Shown: piece after piece, positions 38,190 through 48,500 of the stretch
Layout of the letters: every line of letters starts with the position of its first letter
Position numbering within the stretch: the stretch's first letter is position 1
Source of the DNA: Planctomycetota bacterium
GTDB lineage: Bacteria > Planctomycetota > Planctomycetia > Pirellulales > Lacipirellulaceae
Length of the DNA stretch: 64,000 nt
Direction of reading: 5' to 3'
NCBI GenBank assembly: GCA_024278955.1
Contig: JAJRSE010000025.1
Coordinates: 48,395-112,394 of the forward strand
Notes under the pieces: model-generated
The model's database searches: none
What the model was told of the DNA's origin: nothing
What the model saw: only the letters and a program-made list of their open reading frames with translations
Translations under genes and position numbers: made by a program

Positions 38190-41045
38190 TTGAATCGATG
38201 GACATCCAAAAAACCCTTGTGGCCAATCTCGGTCGCCTTGGGCTGTTTATTCGTGTTGGCAGTAGCTGCCCCTAGCAGGTGGCACGACTATCGATCTCTT
38301 ACTCGCTCGACGGTTGAAGATCTCGCAGACCGCGAAATAGAGATCTCGCAACCTACGCAGAGCCCTACGCAGAGCATTGTCTCTCTCGAACCCATGCTCG
38401 ACGAACCCACGTTGTTTGTCGAACTTGTCGAAAAGCCGGAGCCCACTCTGCAAGAGTTCGATCTCGGCGTGCTCCTTCAAATGCGAGACTTGCTAAGGGG
38501 CTTCGTCGATCGCCTTCCGAATCAAGCCCAGCCCTCCGAAGCAGCTCTCCGAAAACCATTGCCGCAGGTTTCTAGCGAAAACGATCGCTTGGCCATGCTC
38601 GATACGAGCGACCGCCCAAGACTCGATCGCATTACCTCGCGAGTTCCCGACCTAGCACCCATCCCAAATCAAATAACTCCAAAAGCTGCCAAAAAAGACC
38701 GCTTTGCCGAGCTTCTCCTCGAAGCCGCTCGAAGATTTCAGGCAGGCGAAAAGAGCGAGCCACGACTCGCAACGCGACCGCCCGCGACCGCTACGCAACA
38801 AACCCCAACCCTTGCGCCTACGCTGGCACCAGTCCCTACGCTAGCACCCACTCCCACGTTAGCGCCAGTTCCCACGCTTGCAGCTGTCCCGACACTAGCC
38901 CCGGTCCCAACCTTGGCACCCGTTCCCACACTAGCCGCAGTTCCCACGCGAGCCGCTATTCCAACGCGAGCCTCTGCCCCGGTCGAAGGAAAGGCCACTC
39001 CGCCTATCATTCGCCATCGCCCGAATGTGCTTTTCGACGAACTCCATGCTCTGAGCGGCGTTCCCCAAGCCTCGCTCTGGGCCGAACAAGTTGCTAGCAG
39101 CTTACGACAACTCACCGACCAATCGCCGACTGCCGAGACCCGGACGGCAGACATACTCAATCAGCTACACCAGTCGGTCGCCGAAGGAAATTCCCAAGCT
39201 CCCAACCTATCCAACTATGCCGATCAACAAAATTGGCAACAAGCCATTCAATCGCTCGACCGGCGATTAGGAATTTGGCAAGTGCTGCTTGCGCCAGCAT
39301 CTTTGGAAACTTCGACAGCCGTCGAGCCAAGCATGATGCCACTATTGGCCGAAGTTGCCGCGCTGCTGGCAACCGAATCCAACGGCAACGACTGGCGCGA
39401 GTATCTCATGATCGACCGCATCGCTGCTGCTTCGAGCGAAGGGGCCAGCATCGATGCGAAAGGTCGCAACCGGCTTGCCCTCGAAATTCTCCGACGAATC
39501 GACGACCAGCGACTCACCACCGACCAGGTTAAGTTCCTCTCGACCCCGCCGATGCTCGACCTACAAAAACTCTTGCAGCCTTGGGCGGCTCAGTCGATCG
39601 ACCTCAACCGGCTCGCCGCGTTGGTCGAACGCTATGAGTCGGGACGAGAACACGGCTATGCGGTTGCCATCGCCCGCATTCAGCAACGGCTAAGCTGGTC
39701 TGGCAACTCCGACTGGCTGGCCCTGGCCGACCATCTCGACCGACACTACCGCAGCTCCAACATGCGTATTGCTCTCAGTAGCAAACTCCTCAACCGCATG
39801 ATTCCAAAACAAACCGCAACCGTCACGTCGGTTCAAGAAAGCATCGGTGGCGCAAAAGTCCGCGGCATGTCGCGAACCACGACCAACCTAAGTATCCGCC
39901 TGCAACCCGACCCCAACAGCTGGCACTTCGATCTCGAAGCCCGCGGCAAGGTCTACTCCAACACTCAGTCGCAAACTTGGCCCGCCCGAGTGCGTAATGC
40001 CGCAAGAATGTATTTCGATGCAAAAAAGACCATCGTCATCAACCACGAAGGCCTCAAAATTTCTCCTACTCAAGCAACTGCCAAAGGCCGCCACGACCTG
40101 ATCGGTGTCGATTCGCAACTCGATGGCGTTCCGCTGCTTGGTTCCTTGGTTCGAGAAATCGCTCGCAACAAAAACCGCAAAGCGCGTCCCAAGGCCATGT
40201 CGCAAGTCAAATCCAAAGTCGCCCAACAAGTGCGTACGCAAATGGATCGAGAGGCCGACCCCAAGTTTAGCAATTTGGAAAAAAAATTCCGCGACAATGT
40301 TTTGGCGCCCATGGGACAGCTTGCCTTGATCGCCGACCCCATGGCCATGTACACCACCCAGAACCGAGCCGTCATGCAGCTCCGCCTTGCCAACGAGGGA
40401 CAACTCGGCGCCCATACCCCGCGCCCGCTAGCCCCTGCCGATAGCTTCGCAAGCATCCAGTTGCACGAAACCGCTCTCAACAACGCCCTTGCCGGCCTCG
40501 AGCTGGAAGGTCGCCGAATGAAAATCGACGAACTCTTCCGCTTCCTTGCCAAGAAACTCGGTTACATCAATCCCGCGATTCCCGAGAATATGCCAACTCG
40601 CGCACTCATCGAATTCGCCACTCGCGACGCCCTCCTCGTCCACTGCGACGACGACCACCTGAATCTTATCCTCAATATCCGCGAACTGGCACATGGACGC
40701 GATAAAATCAAGAATTTCAAAGTCCACGTCCAATTCCAACCAACCCTCGAAGGACTCGACGTTCGCTTGATTCGCAATGGTTCGTTGCAGTTCTCTGGCC
40801 GTCGCCTCAAGACCGGCCCCCGCATCGTCTTGCACAGCATTATTGGAAAGCTCTTTCCCAAAGACCAAGAAGTCCGCGTCCTCGCAGGCGACTTGCGAAA
40901 CGATCCTCGCCTCGCCGGTCTGATGGTCACCCAGTTGGTCATCGACGACGGTTGGATCGGCCTCGCCCTCGGTCCGGCACATCCCGAGCGCACCGCTTGG
41001 CGATCTCCTACGACCAAGAAGTCGAAAAACTCCATCCTGCGGTAA
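38190..41045 (+). CDS. Large hypothetical envelope protein with PTLAPV tandem repeats
   Basis: Long ORF; TTG start at 38190 preceded by AGGAGG (38179-38184) and followed by the signal-anchor WPISVALGCLFVLAVAAPS. The ATG/GTG-only ORF starts at 38091. Confidence 0.7.
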   Translation: MNRWTSKKPLWPISVALGCLFVLAVAAPSRWHDYRSLTRSTVEDLADREIEISQPTQSPTQSIVSLEPMLDEPTLFVELVEKPEPTLQEFDLGVLLQMRDLLRGFVDRLPNQAQPSEAALRKPLPQVSSENDRLAMLDTSDRPRLDRITSRVPDLAPIPNQITPKAAKKDRFAELLLEAARRFQAGEKSEPRLATRPPATATQQTPTLAPTLAPVPTLAPTPTLAPVPTLAAVPTLAPVPTLAPVPTLAAVPTRAAIPTRASAPVEGKATPPIIRHRPNVLFDELHALSGVPQASLWAEQVASSLRQLTDQSPTAETRTADILNQLHQSVAEGNSQAPNLSNYADQQNWQQAIQSLDRRLGIWQVLLAPASLETSTAVEPSMMPLLAEVAALLATESNGNDWREYLMIDRIAAASSEGASIDAKGRNRLALEILRRIDDQRLTTDQVKFLSTPPMLDLQKLLQPWAAQSIDLNRLAALVERYESGREHGYAVAIARIQQRLSWSGNSDWLALADHLDRHYRSSNMRIALSSKLLNRMIPKQTATVTSVQESIGGAKVRGMSRTTTNLSIRLQPDPNSWHFDLEARGKVYSNTQSQTWPARVRNAARMYFDAKKTIVINHEGLKISPTQATAKGRHDLIGVDSQLDGVPLLGSLVREIARNKNRKARPKAMSQVKSKVAQQVRTQMDREADPKFSNLEKKFRDNVLAPMGQLALIADPMAMYTTQNRAVMQLRLANEGQLGAHTPRPLAPADSFASIQLHETALNNALAGLELEGRRMKIDELFRFLAKKLGYINPAIPENMPTRALIEFATRDALLVHCDDDHLNLILNIRELAHGRDKIKNFKVHVQFQPTLEGLDVRLIRNGSLQFSGRRLKTGPRIVLHSIIGKLFPKDQEVRVLAGDLRNDPRLAGLMVTQLVIDDGWIGLALGPAHPERTAWRSPTTKKSKNSILR
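38803..38972 (+). repeat. In-frame 18-nt tandem repeats encoding (P-T-L-A-P-V)n
   Basis: TLAPTLAPVPTLAPTPTLAPVPTLAAVPTLAPVPTLAPVPTLAAVPTRAAIPTRA. Confidence 0.85.
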
Positions 41046-41061
41046 AGCCAAGAGATCTCGC

Positions 41062-41089
41062 AAGCCCAGGGATTGCAATCCCTGGGCTT
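41062..41089. repeat. Palindromic repeat AAGCCCAGGGATTGCAATCCCTGGGCTT (copy 1)
   Basis: Perfect 28-bp palindrome 16 bp after a CDS stop; copies 2 and 3 are elsewhere in the window. Confidence 0.9.
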
Positions 41090-41099
41090 CTCGCCGCGT

Positions 41100-41510
41100 T
41101 CACGCCGAGAAAAAACTTGATCGGCGTAAGACCATTCTGACAAGCAAGGCCAACAACGTGGCTGCTGCGAAATGGTCGGCTAAGACAAAAACCCCAACGC
41201 GTCCCGTCGAGCCATTCACGGCCGCATGGGTTTGTGCTGCAACCGCCAAGCAGCCGAGCGACGCATAAACGGCCAGGCTAAGCACGCCCAACAGTTCTTG
41301 CCGAACAGGCCGCGCAAGCACGGCAACCATTGCGCCGTAGCCGATCAGCATGATCGCCGCGGCGATCGGAATTCCGGGCCAAGCCATCGCAGCAAACACA
41401 ACCGCCAATCCAGCAACAATCATCGCCGGGCCGTTGTTTACAAATTCATGCATCAGATCGCGTTGGGTCATCCCCCTATTCTGATTGCACCCTTCGGCTG
41501 CGCCTAGCAC
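41100..41510 (-). CDS. Hypothetical membrane protein
   Basis: 136-aa ORF with several hydrophobic segments (MIVAGLAVVFAAMAWPGIPIAAAIMLIGYGAMVAVL). Confidence 0.55.
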   Translation of the reverse strand: MLGAAEGCNQNRGMTQRDLMHEFVNNGPAMIVAGLAVVFAAMAWPGIPIAAAIMLIGYGAMVAVLARPVRQELLGVLSLAVYASLGCLAVAAQTHAAVNGSTGRVGVFVLADHFAAATLLALLVRMVLRRSSFFSA

Positions 41511-41632
41511 CGCAAATTTGCTACAATCAGCACCACGAGGCTATTTAGTCAACAAGAGCAACCCATGTCGCCGTCTCCGGTGACGTCCATACCCGTGAGG
41601 AAAGCTGGTCTACGTTTCCGCTGTGTCCGTAA

Positions 41633-42169
41633 TCAACCGTAAACGGGGAATTGCTCCACCGCAGCCTCTATGACTCGAACAAGTTGACGACCGCGCCCAG
41701 TATCAACGACTTGCCGCCACACACCGAAGTCGAATTTCGCTGGCACGTTTTTCGGTGTGTTTTGAGGCCAAGGATACTCCGGATTTGGGCCATCGTGTGC
41801 GAGAGCTGGTGCTAATCGCTCCAACTCGTAGACCAACGGCAACGCCGTACGAGTCCAGTTTTGGAAATCTTCAAATCGTCTAAATTTGAATGTATCAGCG
41901 ATTTGCTGACGTTGGGCTCGTGGCACTTGCAGCAGCAGTCGCATAAACAAGCCAAAACCAGCGTGGCTCTTTTTGGGTGGGGCACCTGATTGCCAGAAAT
42001 AAGCCTTGCTGATTTTCTCAGTGACCATTTGCAGGTAATGAAGTTGGTGGCATGGAGCGACGCCTTGACGACGAAGTAGAACCAACACCGCATGATCTGA
42101 TCGTGCCTGTTCCCACCAGCATTGTTGAAATTCGTTCATTTCATTTTTTTGGGAAAGAAACGGCGTCAT
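41633..42169 (-). CDS. HEPN-like domain protein
   Basis: WWEQARSDHAVLVLLRRQGVAPCHQLHYLQMVTEKISKAYFW resembles HEPN helices; overlaps the next upstream gene. The start may be the internal MNEFQQC. Confidence 0.55.
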   Translation of the reverse strand: MTPFLSQKNEMNEFQQCWWEQARSDHAVLVLLRRQGVAPCHQLHYLQMVTEKISKAYFWQSGAPPKKSHAGFGLFMRLLLQVPRAQRQQIADTFKFRRFEDFQNWTRTALPLVYELERLAPALAHDGPNPEYPWPQNTPKNVPAKFDFGVWRQVVDTGRGRQLVRVIEAAVEQFPVYG

Positions 42170-42473
42170 CGAACGACCAACCCGACGGTAACTCTAAGGA
42201 AGAGTCGCTGATCCGATCCCATTGGCTGGGCGTGACATCCAGCACAAACAGTTTGTGTTCAGATTCCATTCCGGTATCGACGCCAAAATCAATCGGTTCA
42301 AGCGCGTCGTCCCTTCGGTCAGCGACCAATTCGTTGATTTCGACAAACCGAATCTCTCGATCAGGGGCATTGGTCGGTAGGTAGTAAACCGAGCGAATTC
42401 CTGGATCGGTCTTTAGATGCTGTTTGGCGTACCAATGCGCCATTGAGTCCCTGTCAAATTGTACTGCAGACAT
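42141..42473 (-). CDS. Hypothetical protein, partner of HEPN-like protein
   Basis: MSAVQFDRDSMAHWYAKQHLKTDPGIRSVYYLPTNAPDREIRFVEINELVADRRDD; 3' end overlaps the downstream gene. Confidence 0.6.
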   Translation of the reverse strand: MSAVQFDRDSMAHWYAKQHLKTDPGIRSVYYLPTNAPDREIRFVEINELVADRRDDALEPIDFGVDTGMESEHKLFVLDVTPSQWDRISDSSLELPSGWSFDDAVSFPKK

Positions 42474-42548
42474 GGTTGGCCTCGGCGGAGTGGGCAAGAG
42501 ATCAGAATGCTTGTATCGCAATGTGGTGGTGAAAAAGAGAGGAACATC

Positions 42549-44639
42549 TTACGCCTTATCCTTAGCTGAACCTGCCCCCGAATCGCTCTTCCCCTCGGCG
42601 ACATCCGCTCGCTTTGGCTCGGCATCGGTCCCCGGGACAATCAACGGGCTGGGCGAATTCTCTGCGATGATACGTTTCAGCTCTTCCGAATCGATCACCT
42701 CTTGCTCGATCAGCGCCAGCGAAGTTGCCTCAAGCGCTGCCCGACGCTTCGCCAGAATTCGGCGCACCCGGTCAAGCGCTTCGTCGACTATTCGTTTTAC
42801 TTCTTCGTCAATTTCGCGTGCCGTATGCTCGCTATGCGTCGCCATTTGTCCCATGTCGCCACCGGCAAGAAACGGGCTGCGATTGCTCGCTCGGAAATTC
42901 ACGCGGCCCAAACGGCTCATGCCAAAGTCCATGATCATGCTGCGAGCAATTTCGGTCGCACGCTCCAAGTCGTTCTGAGCACCCGACGAAATATCCTCGA
43001 ACACCATCTCCTCGGCCACGGTTCCGGCGAGCAACACTTGAATGCGACTTTCCAGCTCGCCTTGGGTCATCAGAAATCGATCCTGCTCAGGACGCTGCAT
43101 CGTGTAGCCAAGCGCCGCCAAACCTCGGGGAATAATCGACACTTTGTGTACCGGGTCGGTATTGGGTAGCGAACAGGCAACCAGCGCGTGGCCACTTTCG
43201 TGGTAAGCGACCCGCAGTTTCTCGTCGTCCTGCATGATCCGCTGCTTTTTCACCAGGCCGGCGCTGCTTCGCTCGACCGCTTCGTCGAATTCCTCGGTTC
43301 CGACCGTCTTCTTACCATTGCGAGCGGCTAGCAAGGCAGCTTCGTTGACGATATTCGCAAGGTCGGCGCCCACAAAACCGCTCGTGATTTGTGCGACATT
43401 TTTCACGTCGACATCCTCGCCAACGCGAATGTTCTTCATATGCACGTTCAGAATATCTTCTCGGCCCGCAACATCAGGACGATCGACCAACACGTGGCGA
43501 TCAAAACGCCCCGGGCGAAGCAGCGCCGGGTCGAGCGTCTCAGGCCGGTTGGTCGCCGCCATGACGATTACCCCGCTGTTCGAGCCAAAACCGTCCATCT
43601 CGACCAACAACGCATTGAGCGTCTGCTCTCGCTCGTCGTGGCCACCAATCTGGCCGCTGCCGCGAGTTTTGCCTAAGGCATCCAACTCGTCGATAAAGAT
43701 AATGCAAGGCGAACGCTGCTCGGCTTGCTGGAACATATCACGCACCCGCGCTGCACCCACGCCGACAAACATCTCGACAAAGTCGGAGCCACTCAAACTG
43801 TAAAACGGAACCTCTGCCTCGCAAGCTACGGCCTTGGCCAATAACGTTTTTCCCGTCCCGGGAGGGCCAACCAAGAGCACGCCCTTGGGAATCCGCCCCC
43901 CAAGTCGCTGGTAGCGATCGGGCGTCTTCAAAAAGTCGACCACCTCGCGAAGCTCGTCGACTGCTTCGTCGACGCCGGCGACCACGTCGAATGTGACGTC
44001 GATATCTTCCTGAGCGGCAAGTTTACCCCGACTACGACCAAACGCCATCGGCGAGCCTGCCCCGCCCATCCGGCGCAACATCACGATCATCAGAAGCAGC
44101 AACATGCCAAACAACATCAACGGCATCAGGTAGCCCAGCAGCGGGCTCGGCTGCCCCGCAATTTCAAATGGAATGCCAGCCGCTTTGAGCAAATCGTCAA
44201 GCGACTCTTCGTTATGATCGCGGTTCACAAGAAACGCGACCTTCTCAGATTGCCCAGACAACTCAACGCCCACAGCCTTCGACCCCTCATCGCCCAACAC
44301 GCCTGGGCGAACTTCGACTCGGGTAAGTTGGCCAACGACCTCATGGGTACCGATTTTGATATCGGTCGGTCCATTGATTTGGTACCACTTGGAAGGTTTG
44401 GTCGTCGTGTCCTCGACGATAATATAATTTTTGTCTGGGGTTTCCGATTCCGGATTGCTTACGGCGATCAACTTTTCCAGCTCGCTCCACTTGAGCTTCT
44501 GATGCGTCTTGCCACTCCAAACCGTTCCCACCAGCAACAGCAGCACCATCAGGCCCAGTACGTACCACACCAGATTGCTCGCCTGGGGAGCCGGCTTTTT
44601 CTCGGGTGAGTCCTTAGGCTTCTCTTTTGAATCTTCCAT
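42549..44639 (-). CDS. ftsH: ATP-dependent zinc metalloprotease FtsH
   Basis: [53 protein letters not shown]. Confidence 0.97.
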   Translation of the reverse strand: MEDSKEKPKDSPEKKPAPQASNLVWYVLGLMVLLLLVGTVWSGKTHQKLKWSELEKLIAVSNPESETPDKNYIIVEDTTTKPSKWYQINGPTDIKIGTHEVVGQLTRVEVRPGVLGDEGSKAVGVELSGQSEKVAFLVNRDHNEESLDDLLKAAGIPFEIAGQPSPLLGYLMPLMLFGMLLLLMIVMLRRMGGAGSPMAFGRSRGKLAAQEDIDVTFDVVAGVDEAVDELREVVDFLKTPDRYQRLGGRIPKGVLLVGPPGTGKTLLAKAVACEAEVPFYSLSGSDFVEMFVGVGAARVRDMFQQAEQRSPCIIFIDELDALGKTRGSGQIGGHDEREQTLNALLVEMDGFGSNSGVIVMAATNRPETLDPALLRPGRFDRHVLVDRPDVAGREDILNVHMKNIRVGEDVDVKNVAQITSGFVGADLANIVNEAALLAARNGKKTVGTEEFDEAVERSSAGLVKKQRIMQDDEKLRVAYHESGHALVACSLPNTDPVHKVSIIPRGLAALGYTMQRPEQDRFLMTQGELESRIQVLLAGTVAEEMVFEDISSGAQNDLERATEIARSMIMDFGMSRLGRVNFRASNRSPFLAGGDMGQMATHSEHTAREIDEEVKRIVDEALDRVRRILAKRRAALEATSLALIEQEVIDSEELKRIIAENSPSPLIVPGTDAEPKRADVAEGKSDSGAGSAKDKA

Positions 44640-45058
44640 AGTCTCTTATCTGCTAGAGAGGGGGTGCTTGATCGGCGTAGCGAGGAGGTCGCAACAGCAA
44701 ACCAGTTTTACTGTTTCGTCTTCAAGCCAAAAAAATGGCGTTGGCTCCAGGGATCCTTACCTTGAAGCCGTCTTACCCTTATCCTTACTACTCCATCCTA
44801 AGTCAGCCCCAGCAAAATGACAACGAATGCTCTCGATTTATCAGGGCTGCCGTATCGGTCGAGGCGGGTTGTCGCACCTTGCCAAGACCCCTAAAATAAG
44901 ACCTTCGGCGGCAAGTCGGGTCGCCAGTTGCCGCTTCTGGCATAGTCCACACTATCGTTACGCAACTCACGACCCGAAAGTGCGGATCAGTTTCGTAGCG
45001 TCAGCGACTGTTCGTCCCGAGCCCCCATCGCATGTGCTTTATGAATCTATCCTCCAAA

Positions 45059-46204
45059 ATGATCGCCGTCCTGGGCTCGACAGGCAGCATCGGCACCAAT
45101 GCTCTGGAAGTGATTGAGGCCTCAGGCGGTCGCCTGCAGGCCATCGCTCTCTCGGCCCACTCCAAACTCGACCAACTTCTCGCCCAAGCCAAACGACACA
45201 AGCCTCGCTGGATAATCGCCACCGACCCCAAAGCCGCAAAAGCTTTCGATTGGTCGGCCCTCCCCTCCGAAACCGAGCTTCTGACGGGCCCCGCTGCCCT
45301 CGCCGAAGTCGTCGCCCGCGACGAGGTCGACCTTGTTCTTGCCGCAATCGTCGGCATCGCGGGTCTCGAAAGCACCTGGGCCGCTTTAGATCACAAGAAA
45401 ACCGTCGCCCTGGCGAATAAAGAGGCGTTGGTCGTCGCCGGCCCCCTGGTTACCCAACTAGCGGAACAGCGGCAGGCCTTGCTGCTGCCCGTCGACAGCG
45501 AGCATAGTGCGATCTTCCAGGCCCTCCAGGCAGGCAAGTCCTCGGAAGTCGATCGCCTGGTGCTCACTGCTAGCGGCGGGCCTTTCAAAGATTTTTCGCC
45601 GTTCCAACTCAAGCAAGTCACGGTGGCCGAGGCCCTGGAACACCCCGTTTGGGATATGGGCCCCAAAATTACCGTCGACTCGGCAACCATGATGAATAAA
45701 GCCCTTGAAATTATCGAAGCCCGCTGGCTCTTTGGCATCCCAGCCGACCAGATTTCGGTCGTGATCCACCCCCAGTCGATCGTCCACTCGATGGTCGAAT
45801 TTGTCGACGGGTCGGTGATCGCCCAACTCAGTCCTCCCGACATGCGGCTACCCATTCAATACGCCTTTTATTATCCCGATCGAGTTGCTGGCGTCGCCGA
45901 GCGGCTCGACTGGGATCGTGCTTTTTCGCTCGAATTTGAACCAGCCGACACCGACCAATTCCCGGCCCTCAAGCTGGGATTCGACTGTGCCGAGGCTGGA
46001 GGAACCGCTGGGGCCGTCCTCAATGCCGCCAACGAAGCTGCCGTTGGGGCTTTCCTAGCTGGTGAGTTACACTTTACCGAGATCGTTCCGGCTTGCCGGA
46101 GCGTCCTTGATTCCCATTCATTTGAAGCCCAACCCTCGCTCGATCAACTGATTGAGCTCGACCGTTGGGCTCGCCAGGAGATTTTAAGTTGGGTATGTCC
46201 TTGA
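45059..46204 (+). CDS. dxr: 1-deoxy-D-xylulose 5-phosphate reductoisomerase
   Basis: MIAVLGSTGSIGTNALEVIE..LANKEALVVAG..PVDSEHSAIFQ..LTASGGPF. The ORF extends to 45032. Confidence 0.96.
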   Translation: MIAVLGSTGSIGTNALEVIEASGGRLQAIALSAHSKLDQLLAQAKRHKPRWIIATDPKAAKAFDWSALPSETELLTGPAALAEVVARDEVDLVLAAIVGIAGLESTWAALDHKKTVALANKEALVVAGPLVTQLAEQRQALLLPVDSEHSAIFQALQAGKSSEVDRLVLTASGGPFKDFSPFQLKQVTVAEALEHPVWDMGPKITVDSATMMNKALEIIEARWLFGIPADQISVVIHPQSIVHSMVEFVDGSVIAQLSPPDMRLPIQYAFYYPDRVAGVAERLDWDRAFSLEFEPADTDQFPALKLGFDCAEAGGTAGAVLNAANEAAVGAFLAGELHFTEIVPACRSVLDSHSFEAQPSLDQLIELDRWARQEILSWVCP

Positions 46205-48300
46205 TTCTCGCCACTTCGCCCCTCGAATGGCTCATCGTCGTCTTACAAGTCAGCCTCGGTTTGGGGACCGTCATCTTTGTCCATGAACTGGGGCACTTCG
46301 CCGTCGCAAAAATGTGCGGCGTCAAATGCGATAAGTTCTTCATCGGCTTCGACATCGGCGGCTACAAAATTAGCCGAAAATGGGGCGAAACCGAATACGG
46401 CATTGGCATCCTCCCCATGGGCGGCTACGTCAAAATGCTCGGCCAAGACGACAACCCGGCTAACATTGCCGAACAAGTCCGAGAATCGGAAGCAAGCGGC
46501 ACCGAAGCTCCCGACACCAAAGAAATCACCGGCCCTGACGGCGAAAAATTCGTCGTCGACAGCCGCAGCTACCTCGCCAAAAGCGTACCGCAGCGCATCG
46601 CCATCATTTCGGCTGGCGTCATCATGAATGTCATTTTTGCGTTCATCTTCGCAACGATCGCCTTCCGAATTGGCGTTCCCTACATTCCGTGCATTGTTTC
46701 CCAAACCACCCCCGGCTCGCCCGCCTGGCAAGCCGGCATTCGCACCGGCGACGAAATCATTCAACTTGGCGATACCGAAAATCCTTCCTTCACCGAACTC
46801 CGTAGCGGAGTCACACTCGGCGATTTGGACGAAGGAATCGAATTCACCGTCCGCCGCGCAGGCAGCGAACAAGTCGAGACCCTCCTCATCAAACCCGAAC
46901 AAGGCCCAGGGCTCGCACGCGTCGGAATCATTTCGCCCATGTCCTTGCAACTCGTCGAAGAGGCCCCCGCAATCAAAGGCACACCCGCAGGCGAGTCGGA
47001 CTCGCCCTTCCTTGGCGGAGACGAAATCATCGCCGTCGACGGCGAGCCTGTCTCGGCCTACCACCAGTTGGTCGCCAAGCTGGTAAAATACCCCTCCCAG
47101 ACCCTCGACATCACCGTCCGACGAGGCGGCAAACCGCCCGAAGGCGATCGCTTTGGCCCACTCTCGGGAGGCGAAGAAGTAACGATTGCGGTCGGCCCCA
47201 GGTCGATGCAGCGTCTCGGCCTCGTCATGGAAATGGGCAAGATCGCCGCCATCCAACAAGGCAGTTCTGCCGCCGACAAAAAAATTCAACCCGGCGACTT
47301 CATCGACAAAATCACACTAGCTGACGGCTCCGACACCCCCATCACAATGGACGATCCGATCGCTATCCCCGAACAACTCCGCCGGCTTGCCGCCGAAAAT
47401 CGCACCATCCGGCTCACTCTCCGCCGCTCGGCCGCAGGTGGCAATGGTCGCCAAGCCACCGAAGACATCGACCTCCCGCTGCAAGACGTCACCAGCCCTT
47501 CTGATCTGCTCGCAAAAAACGACCCACTCGCTGTCCCTGCCCTGGGCCTTGCTTATCGTGTGCTCAACCGAGTCGCCAACGTCCAGCCCGACAGCCCCGC
47601 GGCCAAAGCCGGACTCCAAAGCGGCGACACCATTACCAAGGCTGAGTTTATCTTGCCCAAAGATTCCAAAGCGAAAAAGAAAGCGACTCCCACATTCGAG
47701 TTCGACGAAAAGCTCCAACAAAACTGGCCCGTCTTCGTCTCGGCTCTCCAAAACTTGCCCGAAGGCACGCAAATCAAACTCTTTTTCATGCGTGATGAAA
47801 AACTCCAAGACGCGACCCTCGAACCGGTCGACGCCGAAGGATATTTTCTCGCCCGACGAGGTTTCAACTTCCGTCAGGTTCAGCGTATCCGCCAAGCCCA
47901 ATCGCTCAGCGAACAGATGAGCCTCGGCTATCGCGAAACCGCCAATTCGCTCGGCATGGTCTTCCGCTTCCTCAGCAAAATCGGCACTCAAATACCGTTC
48001 TCAGCCCTCGGCGGACCCGTTACGATCGCCAAAGCGGCTGGCTATTCGGCCTTTGAAGGCGTTGGCAAACTGCTCGTCTTCCTGACGATGCTCAGTGCCA
48101 ACCTGGCTGTTATCAACTTCCTGCCCATTCCGTTGCTCGACGGCGGCCACATCGTCTTTCTTACCTACGAAGGCATCCGAGGCCGGCCCGCCAGCGAAAA
48201 GTTTGTCGTCGCTCTCCACACCATCGGCTTCGTCTGCATCATCTCGCTGATGCTCTTCGTCCTCGGCCTCGATTTCGGAATCATCCCTCGCAACATCTAA
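46195..48300 (+). CDS. rseP: RIP metalloprotease (RseP/site-2 protease family), enlarged
   Basis: VHELGHFAVAKMCGVKCDKF; multiple PDZ-like segments; NFLPIPLLDGGHIVFLTYEGIRGRP. Overlaps the dxr 3' end. Confidence 0.92.
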   Translation: MSLILATSPLEWLIVVLQVSLGLGTVIFVHELGHFAVAKMCGVKCDKFFIGFDIGGYKISRKWGETEYGIGILPMGGYVKMLGQDDNPANIAEQVRESEASGTEAPDTKEITGPDGEKFVVDSRSYLAKSVPQRIAIISAGVIMNVIFAFIFATIAFRIGVPYIPCIVSQTTPGSPAWQAGIRTGDEIIQLGDTENPSFTELRSGVTLGDLDEGIEFTVRRAGSEQVETLLIKPEQGPGLARVGIISPMSLQLVEEAPAIKGTPAGESDSPFLGGDEIIAVDGEPVSAYHQLVAKLVKYPSQTLDITVRRGGKPPEGDRFGPLSGGEEVTIAVGPRSMQRLGLVMEMGKIAAIQQGSSAADKKIQPGDFIDKITLADGSDTPITMDDPIAIPEQLRRLAAENRTIRLTLRRSAAGGNGRQATEDIDLPLQDVTSPSDLLAKNDPLAVPALGLAYRVLNRVANVQPDSPAAKAGLQSGDTITKAEFILPKDSKAKKKATPTFEFDEKLQQNWPVFVSALQNLPEGTQIKLFFMRDEKLQDATLEPVDAEGYFLARRGFNFRQVQRIRQAQSLSEQMSLGYRETANSLGMVFRFLSKIGTQIPFSALGGPVTIAKAAGYSAFEGVGKLLVFLTMLSANLAVINFLPIPLLDGGHIVFLTYEGIRGRPASEKFVVALHTIGFVCIISLMLFVLGLDFGIIPRNI

Positions 48301-48322
48301 AGCGTGCGGCCACAACCAAATT

Positions 48323-48351
48323 ATCCCCTTCCCTCTTTTAGGGAAGGGGAT
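48323..48351 (+). repeat. Hairpin ATCCCCTTCCCT-cttt(t)-AGGGAAGGGGAT after rseP
   Basis: Perfect 12-bp stem 22 bp after the rseP stop; no strong U-tract follows. Confidence 0.6.
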
Positions 48352-48500
48352 TCGTGAGGAAAACTTGCGCACGCTGCGCAAATTTTTACCGTCAGCAACA
48401 CGGAGAGACGCAAAAATGAAACGGCTGGAAAATTTGCCAGACGGTCCTCCGTGCGTTAAGATTGAACTGAGCATCGACTACACTCTACGAGACAACCGCC

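Noticed and set aside
46243-47289. 348-aa minus-strand ORF opposite rseP
   Set aside because: Mirror ORF of a GC-rich well-supported gene; composition (G/D/F/A-rich) is typical of antisense artefacts.
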